Source: Candidatus Berkelbacteria bacterium (GTDB lineage Bacteria > Patescibacteriota > UBA1384 > UBA12157 > JAENIV01). Taken from it: a stretch of DNA of 10,522 nucleotides. The DNA lies in assembly GCA_016844295.1 (NCBI GenBank), contig JAENIV010000024.1, positions 1 through 10,522 on the forward strand, given 5' to 3'. The notes beneath the pieces are model-generated. The model ran no database searches, was not told the origin of the DNA, and saw only the letters and a list, made by a program, of their open reading frames with translations. Position 1 is the first letter of the stretch, and every line of letters starts with the position of its first letter. This document shows positions 6,031 through 10,522 of this stretch, piece after piece. The translations under genes were made by a program, and so were the position numbers.

Positions 6031-6606
6031 TCAGGCGGGCTTGTCCGGCGGCTCATAAGCTAAGGCCCGGTAGAGGATCTGCGTTCTCCAATCGTGGAAC
6101 TTTTTGGAGTCGGTGGCACACAGATCGCCGATCATCCGCAGTCCTTCTTGGCGGGCTGCACTTGCCGGTCCATGGAGCCACTTCTGGAGCTCCTCCCATT
6201 GGTCAAGTCGATCAATGATATTCCCATGGCCCAGATTGCCCCTGACACGTCCCCAATCTTCCTCGGGACATCTGCGCAGAGCGGCTTTGACGAGATATTT
6301 CAGGGTCTCAAGGTATCCTCTGGCTTCCTTAAACGTCTCCATGTCCTTCCAGCCGGTATCGGGGCAGATCGTTTCTTTGAGGAGATCAACTACTGCGTTG
6401 ATTAGCTCACGTATCTCTTTGTGTTTGGATTCCCACGGCTCGGCACGCAGCGGAAAGTCCGTTTTTTTCGTGGCGGACGGTGCGGATGTTTTCTGCTTTC
6501 TCCGTCTTTTCGCCATCATAAACCAGGCCCACAGGATCGCGAACACGACGGCGAGTACGCTAATCAGGGCTTGCGTCCCAAACGACTGATGTTTAAACCA
6601 GTTCAT
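6031..6606 (-). CDS. Orphan single-pass membrane protein (gene B)
   Basis: 191 residues, no family recognised, and clearly GC-richer than the surrounding genes. One transmembrane helix spans about residues 12-32 (ALISVLAVVFAILWAWFMM), followed at once by KRRRKQK, so the C-terminal 150 residues should face the cytoplasm. That part is mostly charged and helical (KHKEIRELINAVVDLLKE, FKEARGYLETLKYLVKAALR, then GHGNIIDRLDQWEELQKWLH) and looks like an alpha-helical interaction domain. ATG 6606 is backed by a Shine-Dalgarno (AGGGAG) 4 nt upstream. It has its own consensus promoter, a leader of about 145 nt rich in structure, and its own terminator, so it is a self-contained cassette. The GC contrast suggests a distinct origin or a host-specific orphan gene. 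Confidence 0.75.
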   Translation of the reverse strand: MNWFKHQSFGTQALISVLAVVFAILWAWFMMAKRRRKQKTSAPSATKKTDFPLRAEPWESKHKEIRELINAVVDLLKETICPDTGWKDMETFKEARGYLETLKYLVKAALRRCPEEDWGRVRGNLGHGNIIDRLDQWEELQKWLHGPASAARQEGLRMIGDLCATDSKKFHDWRTQILYRALAYEPPDKPA

Positions 6607-6646
6607 CTTTCTCCCTGCGTTTTAGGCCCGCTTGGCCGTAGATTTT

Positions 6647-6736
6647 ACAGGTTCAACGCTTGAGCCTTCAAGTAATACCTGTCAGCTCAAGGTTGAACCA
6701 GGTAGTCAAGGTGTGGCGTAACTGGTTAACAGGTAT
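6647..6736 (-). promoter_or_regulatory. Structured 5' leader of gene B, possible pseudoknot
   Basis: Read on the minus strand, GGTTCAACCTTGAGC (6699-6685) pairs with GCTCAAGCGTTGAACC (6665-6650; one bulge). The enclosed loop contains ACAGGTAT (6682-6675), which is perfectly complementary to the upstream ATACCTGT (6736-6729), a crossing arrangement that makes an H-type pseudoknot. The same loop can alternatively pair with ACCTGT (6652-6647), disrupting the main stem. The arrangement suggests a switchable control element. Confidence 0.55.
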
Positions 6737-6757
6737 ATCTCATCTTCGGAACATAAT

Positions 6758-6786
6758 ATTATAGCATAGTTAGCAGTAAATGTCAA
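6758..6786 (-). promoter_or_regulatory. Perfect consensus promoter of gene B
   Basis: On the minus strand TTGACA (6786-6781), a 17-nt spacer and TGC-TATAAT (6766-6758): consensus -35, spacing, extended -10 and -10. Transcription should begin near 6751, followed by the GTTCCGAAG motif shared with gene A. Confidence 0.9.
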
Positions 6787-6804
6787 TAGTTCCGACATAG
6801 AATA

Positions 6805-6833
6805 TTGACAAATCAAAGAATATAATATATGAT
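6805..6833 (+). promoter_or_regulatory. Promoter of trmB2
   Basis: TTGACA (6805-6810), a 17-nt spacer and TATGAT (6828-6833). It diverges from the gene B promoter, and the two -35 boxes form an inverted repeat TGTCAATA (6781-6788) / TATTGACA (6803-6810), so one bound protein could affect both. A second TATAAT at 6852-6857 has no good -35. Confidence 0.75.
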
Positions 6834-6842
6834 AGATATATA

Positions 6843-6867
6843 AAATGTCGATATAATCGGCACATTT
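6843..6867 (+). promoter_or_regulatory. Candidate operator upstream of trmB2
   Basis: AAATGT-CGAT ... ATCG-GC-ACATTT is an imperfect palindrome lying between the promoter and the ATG at 6877. TrmB-family proteins commonly bind AT-rich palindromes at their own promoters, so self-repression is plausible. No second copy was found at the other trmB genes. Confidence 0.4.
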
Positions 6868-6876
6868 AACAGAAAC

Positions 6877-7635
6877 ATGGCTAATAATCACAAACTAGAT
6901 AATTTATTATCAAACGCCGGCTTCACCGAAAAAGAAGCCGCGGTGTATCTTTCGGCGCTGGAACTCGGCCGCGCGAGCATTTTAGATATTGCCCGTCACT
7001 CAAACGTCAAACGCTCAACCGTCTATGAAATTATCGATATTTTGGAGGACAAGGGGTACATCAAAAAAACCAAACAGGGTAAAAAGCACTATTTTGTGGC
7101 CGAGAGTCCGAAGACTGTTTTGGGGATGATTAAGGAAAAAGAAGCGCGTTTTCAGGAGGCGTTGCCGCAACTGATGAGCCTTTTTAATGCCCAAGAGAAG
7201 CGCCCCAAGGTGTATTTTTTCCAAGGTGAGAGTGAGATCCGCCAGATGTATGAGGAGACGGTCAGGGAAGGAAAGCCGATCTTAAATTACACTTCTGTTA
7301 TTGAACTTTATCAATATCTTGACAAGGATTGGGTTGACGATTATATCAAGCGGCGGGTGGCGGCTAAAATTCCCTCAAGAATTATCGTATTGGAATCTCC
7401 TGAATCTATTGATTGGGCGGAGTCGGCGGCATCAGAATTAAGAGAAGTGCGTCTGATTCCTAAGAAGGATTATAATTTTTCGGCCGATGTTCATATCTTT
7501 GGCAATAAGGTTATTGTGGCGACTTATAGAAGCGGTTTATTTGGTATCTTAATCGAGGACGAAAATATCGCCCAGATGCAACGGGTCGCTTTTGAATTAA
7601 TGTGGCTTGGGGCGGAGAAATACAAAAATAGCTAA
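6877..7635 (+). CDS. TrmB-family transcriptional regulator (trmB2)
   Basis: 252 residues. The N-terminal TrmB winged helix-turn-helix runs from about 8 to 76 (NLLSNAGFTEKEAAVYLSAL, then ILDIARHSNVKRSTVYEIID, wing KQGKKHYFVA). A helical linker (80-108) leads to the effector domain that starts KVYFFQGESEIRQMYEE and ends AQMQRVAFELMWL. This is the phospholipase-D-like ligand domain usual for TrmB relatives; no catalytic pair of HxK motifs is visible, consistent with ligand binding rather than catalysis. ATG 6877 lacks a Shine-Dalgarno. It diverges from gene B and is followed by a strong palindrome and then DUF3800. The ligand and regulon are unknown. Confidence 0.9.
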   Translation: MANNHKLDNLLSNAGFTEKEAAVYLSALELGRASILDIARHSNVKRSTVYEIIDILEDKGYIKKTKQGKKHYFVAESPKTVLGMIKEKEARFQEALPQLMSLFNAQEKRPKVYFFQGESEIRQMYEETVREGKPILNYTSVIELYQYLDKDWVDDYIKRRVAAKIPSRIIVLESPESIDWAESAASELREVRLIPKKDYNFSADVHIFGNKVIVATYRSGLFGILIEDENIAQMQRVAFELMWLGAEKYKNS

Positions 7636-7668
7636 CAGGTTAAAAAATAAAATATTTAAAATAGCCCC

Positions 7669-7709
7669 GAATTGAAAGATTAGACCTCGCAGGTCTAATC
7701 TAGGAATAT
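7669..7709 (+). repeat. Dispersed hairpin repeat, copy 2 (perfect 11-bp palindrome)
   Basis: AGATTAGACCT (7677-7687) pairs perfectly with AGGTCTAATCT (7691-7701) around a CGC loop, preceded by CGAATTGAA and followed by AGGAATA. It sits 34 bp past trmB2 and just before the DUF3800 -10 box. It may stop trmB2 transcription; the T run starts only about 8 nt past the stem. Confidence 0.75.
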
Positions 7710-7712
7710 TTT

Positions 7713-7721
7713 TGTTATAAT
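7713..7721 (+). promoter_or_regulatory. Extended -10 promoter of the DUF3800 gene
   Basis: TGT-TATAAT with no recognisable -35 (that position falls inside the palindrome of the repeat). The ATG at 7728 lies 7 nt past the -10, the position expected for the transcript's first base, so the mRNA should be leaderless. Confidence 0.6.
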
Positions 7722-7727
7722 AAATCT

Positions 7728-8354
7728 ATGTTAATTTTCGTCGACGATTCTGGCGATCCTGGTTTTAAGATTGATAAAGGTTCTAGTAAAACTTTCGTTA
7801 TTTGTTGTGTGATTTTTGATGATGAACTCGAGGCCGAAAAAACTGCTATCAAAATTAAAGAATTAAGACGCAAACTTAAATTTTCAGATTTTTATGAATT
7901 TAAATTCAATAAGTGTAATCGCAGGATAAGAGAATTATTCTTAAAGACAGTAGTAAATTCCAAATTCCGTATCCGGGCAATAGTAATGCCTAAAAATATC
8001 ATTGTTTCCGAAGAATTAAAGCGATCCAAGGAATCATTTTACAACTACACAATTAAGATGGTCTTAAGGCATAATTTTGGAACGATCAAAAATGCCAAAA
8101 TAAGATTGGACGGCCACGGCAATCGGATTTTTCGGAGAGAACTTTTAACTTATTTAAAGAAGCACTTAAATACAAAAGAAAGAAAAATAATTGAAAATAT
8201 CAGGTTCAGAGATTCAAAACAAGATGTTCTGATACAATTATCCGACATGATTGCGGGTTCGATTAATAGGACATTTGACAGGAATAAAACAGATTCACAG
8301 ATTTATTGGAACATTATTAAAAGACAAAAAGATGACCTCTGGATTTTTAAATAA
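7728..8354 (+). CDS. DUF3800 domain protein
   Basis: 208 residues covering a complete DUF3800 domain. The N-terminal MLIFVDDSGDPGF is its acidic signature, followed by FYEFKFNK near 62, SFYNYTIKMVLRHNF near 102, LDGHGN near 128, and the C-terminal IRFRDSKQDVLIQLSDMIAG with an ending KRQKDDLWIF. The conserved acidic residues (D6, D7, D10, D128, D183, D193 by rough count) fit the view that the family has an RNase H-like nuclease fold; catalysis is not proven. DUF3800 genes often occur in accessory and defence-rich regions, which matches this location beside IS debris and between two TrmB regulators. It is AT-rich like the core genes. It appears to start leaderless. Its biological role is unknown. 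Confidence 0.9.
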   Translation: MLIFVDDSGDPGFKIDKGSSKTFVICCVIFDDELEAEKTAIKIKELRRKLKFSDFYEFKFNKCNRRIRELFLKTVVNSKFRIRAIVMPKNIIVSEELKRSKESFYNYTIKMVLRHNFGTIKNAKIRLDGHGNRIFRRELLTYLKKHLNTKERKIIENIRFRDSKQDVLIQLSDMIAGSINRTFDRNKTDSQIYWNIIKRQKDDLWIFK

Positions 8355-8429
8355 AAAACGATCCATCGTCTATCCCGGTTGTCCCGGGCACGCCACCATA
8401 CGGTGACAGTTCGAACGATGGATCTTTGT
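8353..8429 (-). ncRNA. Candidate small RNA with three-way junction and its own terminator
   Basis: Minus-strand promoter TTGTTT-16-TGT-TATAAT predicts a start near 8429. The transcript then folds: outer stem GATCCATCGT (8424-8415) with ACGATGGATC (8369-8360), enclosing the hairpins CACC-GTAT-GGTG (8405-8394) and CCGGG-GACAA... more exactly CCCGG/CCGGG (8388-8374). It ends G-TTTTTT at 8359-8353. Length is about 76 nt. On the plus strand, the order CATCGTCTA ... GTTCGAA recalls tRNA-Glu, but the T stem and anticodon arm do not fold. It starts 6 bp after the DUF3800 stop and could simply be that gene's terminator. No known RNA family recognised. Confidence 0.4.
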
Positions 8430-8435
8430 ACTTAA

Positions 8436-8463
8436 ATTATAACATAATAAAACAAATAAACAA
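8436..8463 (-). promoter_or_regulatory. Promoter driving the candidate small RNA
   Basis: On the minus strand TTGTTT (8463-8458), a 16-nt spacer and an extended -10 TGT-TATAAT (8444-8436). It lies inside the left end of the deleted IS and points outward, so it may instead be an IS-borne outward promoter. Confidence 0.5.
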
Positions 8464-8464
8464 G

Positions 8465-8595
8465 ATGAACAAAAACTTCGAACTCACAGTATAAATCAAT
8501 TCCAATCCTATATCACCGCTAAAAACTATCTCACAGCGTGGAGTTTAGCTCGAAGATTTACCCCTTTTACATTAAAGGCCTTGATTATCTTAATT
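8465..8595 (+). pseudogene. Transposase N-terminal remnant, frameshifted
   Basis: ATG 8465 encodes MNKNFELTV then TAA. The frame one base over encodes QFQSYITAKNYLTAWSLARR and TPFTLKAL, stopping at 8593-8595. Together they look like one transposase N-terminus broken by a one-base shift. The family name is uncertain; recognition rests on its position between inverted ends and its fusion to the transposase tail. Confidence 0.45.
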
Positions 8596-8625
8596 TAAAA
8601 ACCCACCTTTTTTTAGGACGCTAAT
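8571..8625 (+). repeat. 55-bp exact direct repeat, copy 2 (IS 3' tail)
   Basis: This is identical to 45-99 and encodes the transposase C-terminus with its stop at 8622-8624. The frame upstream of 8571 does not match copy 1, which places the deletion junction here. Confidence 0.95.
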
Positions 8626-8661
8626 TTAGGACACTGATAATATGATTAAAATGACAAATTG

Positions 8662-8690
8662 TTGACGAAAGACGACAAATAATGTATAAT
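8662..8690 (+). promoter_or_regulatory. Promoter of trmB3, leaderless geometry
   Basis: TTGACG (8662-8667), a 17-nt spacer and TATAAT (8685-8690). The expected start is 8697, which is exactly an in-frame ATG. A repeated GACAAAT (8653-8659 and 8674-8680) flanks the -35 and might be a binding site. Confidence 0.8.
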
Positions 8691-8696
8691 ATAGAT

Positions 8697-9461
8697 ATGA
8701 TGGAATACGAAAATTTACTAAAAAAAGCGGGCTTTGACGACAAAGAGACCAAAGTGTATTTGGCGGCTTTGGAATTAAGATCTGCTCCTACTTCAGTTAT
8801 TGCCCAAAGGGCTGGGATCGTCCGGAGTACTTGCTACGGAATTCTCGAGGAATTAGTCCAAAAAGGCTTAGCCTCAAAATCAGAAAAAGCCGGCGGCGTA
8901 ACCAAATTTAATGTCGATAACCCCGGTCTTTTACAAAATTACATCAAGAGCCGCAAGCAAGTGTTTGAGGATCTGGAAAAAGATATCGTTAAAATTATTC
9001 CTGATCTAAAAAAACTGCAGAAAGATTACACCATCAAGCCACAGATTGAATATTTCGAAGGCAAAGCTGGGGTGGAGTCTGCCTTGGAATCGGTTATACC
9101 AGATTTGAAAGTGATGGGTAAAAATAAGATCCCAGTCCTTATTCATGGAGCAACTAATGCTTTGGTTGAGGCCTGGCCTCAGTTTCCCCAATATGCCGAG
9201 AAGAGGAGAAAATTAGGGGTAAAAGTTAAGATGTTTGTCTGGGATGAGGTCAAAGTGCCGGCGATGGCTGAGATTCATCGAAAAGGATATGAGATTAAAA
9301 AGATACCCCCTAAATATGCGTATGAAGCCGGTTCACAGATTATGGAGGACAAGCTGATACTTTTTGATTTTAATAATATGATTACAGTTGTTATTAAAAA
9401 TAAGCCCTTAGTTCAAATGATGAGAGTTTTCTTTGAGATGACCTGGGATAAGATTGGGTAG
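8697..9461 (+). CDS. TrmB-family transcriptional regulator (trmB3)
   Basis: 254 residues from ATG 8697 (259 from ATG 8682). The 8682 codon overlaps the -10 box, so it should not be on the mRNA; ATG 8697 or 8700 is the better start. Domains: TrmB winged helix-turn-helix (LLKKAGFDDKETKVYLAAL, TSVIAQRAGIVRSTCYGILE, then a wing ending TKFNVD), a helical linker (SRKQVFEDLEKDIVKIIPDL), and an effector domain opening IEYFEGKAGVESALES and ending VQMMRVFFEMTWDKIG. It is the third paralogue in the window and is most like the other two in the FxG and RVFFE.W landmarks. It stands immediately downstream of the deleted IS, whose end is about 30 bp before the -35. The regulated genes are unknown. Confidence 0.9.
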   Translation: MMEYENLLKKAGFDDKETKVYLAALELRSAPTSVIAQRAGIVRSTCYGILEELVQKGLASKSEKAGGVTKFNVDNPGLLQNYIKSRKQVFEDLEKDIVKIIPDLKKLQKDYTIKPQIEYFEGKAGVESALESVIPDLKVMGKNKIPVLIHGATNALVEAWPQFPQYAEKRRKLGVKVKMFVWDEVKVPAMAEIHRKGYEIKKIPPKYAYEAGSQIMEDKLILFDFNNMITVVIKNKPLVQMMRVFFEMTWDKIG

Positions 9462-9490
9462 CTCGGGATTTGACATTTTTGTTAATTTAA

Positions 9491-9522
9491 AGAGCAGACC
9501 TTAGAGGTCTAATCTGGGAATA
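9491..9522 (+). repeat. Dispersed hairpin repeat, copy 3
   Basis: AGACCT-TAG-AGGTCT (9496-9510) inside AGAGC...AATCT, followed by GGGAATA. It differs from copy 2 by two unpaired positions in the stem and by the loop. It lies 30 bp after trmB3, the same placement as copy 2 after trmB2. Confidence 0.7.
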
Positions 9523-9574
9523 TAAAAATAAGCAAAGCTTGTTTTCTGACGAAAATAAGTTCTAGATACGAAGA

Positions 9575-9603
9575 AGGGCGGCGCCCGGATGGGGCGCCGC
9601 CCT
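9575..9603 (-). terminator. Very GC-rich hairpin at the 3' end of gene C
   Basis: AGGGCGGCGCCC (9575-9586) pairs perfectly over 12 bp with GGGCGCCGCCCT (9592-9603). On the minus strand it is followed by a weak TTCTTC run. It lies 23 bp beyond the gene C stop. The stem is strong, the T run poor. Confidence 0.7.
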
Positions 9604-9626
9604 GGTGAAGCGGGGTTAGTGGCTGG

Positions 9627-10019
9627 TTAGGCGCGGGCGAGGGCGAGGCAGAAGTCGCACATTCTCTCGATGGTGCAGATAGACTTCCGCGCGCGCTCCG
9701 GTTCGGCCGCAATCCCGCGCAGAAGGATCTCAATATGCCCGATTGCCTCGTTTAGGAAGTCAACATGTTGAGCGTTCTCCGAGAGGAACCCCATCCGGAC
9801 AGTCACTTTGTGAAGACAGACGACTTGTGTCGCTTCGAACTGGTCGCCTGTCCGGAAGTTCTCTTCAAACCAGGCGACCAGCTCCATGATGCTTCCTCCT
9901 CCCACATCGAGTTGACCGAGTCTGAGATTGTCCAGCTCGAGAGCGGCCCTCGTAGCCAGCTCGACACGATGTTGGTCTTCGCGCGACAATGGCACATAGC
10001 CCGTTAGAGTTGCTGGCAT
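9627..10019 (-). CDS. Orphan small soluble protein (gene C)
   Basis: 130 residues, no family recognised, and strongly GC-rich against AT-rich flanks. Predicted mainly helical: VELATRAALELDNLRLG, then IMELVAWFEENF, then HVDFLNEAIGHIEILLRGI. It has no signal peptide or membrane segment. Four cysteines (C68, C115, C121, C124); the last three form C-x5-C-x2-C near the end, which might bind a metal, but this is weak. The start is firm: an AGGAGG Shine-Dalgarno 7 nt before ATG, with promoter TTTACA-17-TGT-TAAACT close upstream, a leader of about 20 nt. Together with its own terminator it is a closed monocistronic cassette like genes A and B. It diverges from the metallo-hydrolase gene. Confidence 0.72.
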   Translation of the reverse strand: MPATLTGYVPLSREDQHRVELATRAALELDNLRLGQLDVGGGSIMELVAWFEENFRTGDQFEATQVVCLHKVTVRMGFLSENAQHVDFLNEAIGHIEILLRGIAAEPERARKSICTIERMCDFCLALARA

Positions 10020-10046
10020 GGTTTTGCCTCCTAGTAAGCTGGCTAA

Positions 10047-10075
10047 AGTTTAACAAAATTAAAATATGATGTAAA
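10047..10075 (-). promoter_or_regulatory. Promoter of gene C
   Basis: On the minus strand TTTACA (10075-10070), a 17-nt spacer and an extended -10 TGT-TAAACT (10055-10047). The start is expected near 10040. The region also lies just upstream of the divergent metallo-hydrolase, for which TATGAT at 10065-10070 is a weak -10 candidate on the plus strand. Confidence 0.7.
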
Positions 10076-10087
10076 GTTAGAATTACG

Positions 10088-10522
10088 ATGAAATTAACCA
10101 TTTTAGGTTCTGGGACTTACCAGCCGGAATTAGAACGGCATTCGAGTGCTTATCTTATTCAAGCAGCGGGTCAAAACATCTGTTTTGATTTTGGCAGGGG
10201 CGCGATTGATCAACTCCTTAAAATCGGGGTTCATGTAAACCAGATTGACGCTTTATTTTTAACCCATTGGCATGGGGATCATATTTCGGATTTACTGCCT
10301 TTGATTCATATCACAATCGCGGGGCCGGCGGATCATGGGCTCTGGCCGATAAGAAAAAATCCGCTCAAAATATTTGGGCCCAAGGAAACACGCGAAAGAT
10401 TGGATTATTTAAGGAAATCATCATTTCTTGATTATTTTGACCTTGAGGGGAAAATAGAAATTAAAGAAATATCAGAAGATATTATCGGGTTGAATGGTAT
10501 TAAGGTTTATTCTTATCCGACC
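10088..10522 (+). CDS. MBL-fold metallo-hydrolase, RNase Z-like (3' end outside window)
   Basis: 145 codons are present and the frame is open at the right edge. It begins MKLTILGSGTYQPELERHSS, the first strand and loop of RNase Z and related ElaC-type hydrolases. The zinc motif THWHGDH (H60, H62, D64, H65) is complete, preceded by the usual FDFGRGAIDQLLKIG. Later zinc ligands lie beyond the window. RNase Z trims tRNA 3' ends, but relatives with this start also include other phosphodiesterases, so function is left at family level. ATG 10088 has no clear Shine-Dalgarno; no in-frame alternative is better. It diverges from gene C with about 70 bp between the start codons. Confidence 0.88.
   Translation, partial: MKLTILGSGTYQPELERHSSAYLIQAAGQNICFDFGRGAIDQLLKIGVHVNQIDALFLTHWHGDHISDLLPLIHITIAGPADHGLWPIRKNPLKIFGPKETRERLDYLRKSSFLDYFDLEGKIEIKEISEDIIGLNGIKVYSYPT

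Larger units (their letters stand above)
8427..8633 (+). mobile_element. Internally deleted insertion sequence (MITE-like remnant)
   Basis: The ends are related inverted repeats: TGTACTTAAATTA (8427-8439) against TGTCCTAAATTA (minus strand of 8633-8622). Inside, ATG 8465 opens MNKNFELTV and stops. One frame over, 8497-8592 reads QFQSYITAKNYLTAWSLARR and onward, a plausible continuation of a transposase N-terminus after a frameshift. At about 8571 this is joined to the 55-bp transposase tail identical to 45-99. The result is a 5' piece fused to the 3' end with the whole catalytic middle gone. Sharing of ATTAAAG at the junction suggests deletion between short repeats. It cannot make transposase, but could be moved by an intact copy. 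Confidence 0.6.

Noticed and set aside
5868..6056. Minus-strand 62-codon frame across the gene B terminator
   Set aside because: It runs through a perfect terminator hairpin and a REP-like repeat and has no ribosome site.
6104..6589. Plus-strand open frame of 161 codons
   Set aside because: It is a shadow of gene B: GC-rich composition opens the opposite frames. It has no ribosome site or promoter and an implausible Ser/Arg-rich translation.
8360..8424. Plus-strand tRNA-Glu gene
   Set aside because: CATCGTCTA and GTTCGAA occur in the right order, but the T stem cannot pair, the anticodon arm has only a 4-bp stem with a 4-nt loop, and the total length is about 65 nt. At most a decayed tRNA; kept as a candidate small RNA on the minus strand.
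9765..10007. Plus-strand open frame of 80 codons opposite gene C
   Set aside because: Gene C has an AGGAGG ribosome site, promoter and terminator on the minus strand; this frame has none and overlaps it fully.
1..10522. CRISPR array or replication origin
   Set aside because: No regularly spaced repeats with unique spacers were seen, and no DnaA-box cluster; all repeats found are two- or three-copy dispersed elements.

Overview
The window looks like a piece of an AT-rich genome of a candidate-phyla-radiation bacterium (Patescibacteria). The reasons are several archaeal-type TrmB-family regulators in a bacterial gene set, a short 83-residue S15, a DHH phosphoesterase with a large extra segment, AT-rich palindromic spacers around housekeeping genes, and many small orphan genes with private promoters. 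The assignment is an inference; no rRNA gene is present to test it.

Layout, left to right. Positions 1-99 hold the C-terminal end of a probable transposase gene. A TrmB-type regulator (trmB1) follows on the minus strand. A small GC-rich orphan gene (gene A, degenerate receiver-like) has its own promoter and terminator. Next is the RNA-metabolism block: DHH/NrnA-like phosphoesterase, rpsO (S15) and pnp (PNPase), in that order on the plus strand and ending at a terminator. A spacer of about 340 bp carries hairpins and a REP-like repeat. A GC-rich orphan membrane protein (gene B, minus) follows, with a consensus promoter and a long structured leader that could form a pseudoknot. Divergent from it is trmB2, then a DUF3800 gene. 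A compact element that looks like an independently transcribed and terminated small RNA on the minus strand comes next. It abuts a roughly 207-bp internally deleted insertion sequence whose tail is identical to the transposase tail at the left edge. Then come trmB3, a third GC-rich orphan (gene C, minus), and the first 145 codons of an RNase Z-like metallo-beta-lactamase-fold hydrolase running off the right edge.

Two styles of gene start coexist. The DHH gene, DUF3800, trmB1 and trmB3 have a -10 box placed so that transcription should begin at or within about 2 nt of the start codon (leaderless), with no Shine-Dalgarno sequence. rpsO, pnp and the GC-rich orphans have 5' leaders and Shine-Dalgarno sequences. 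Genes A and B also share a promoter and transcription-start motif despite unrelated proteins.

The clearly understood function is RNA turnover and translation: PNPase degrades RNA from the 3' end, NrnA-like enzymes clear the short oligonucleotides left over, and S15 is a 30S subunit protein. The accessory half (three TrmB paralogues, DUF3800, three GC-rich orphans, IS debris, candidate sRNA) has no assignable pathway. The most novel candidates are the sRNA-like element at 8353-8429, the structured leader of gene B, and the recurring hairpin repeat family.
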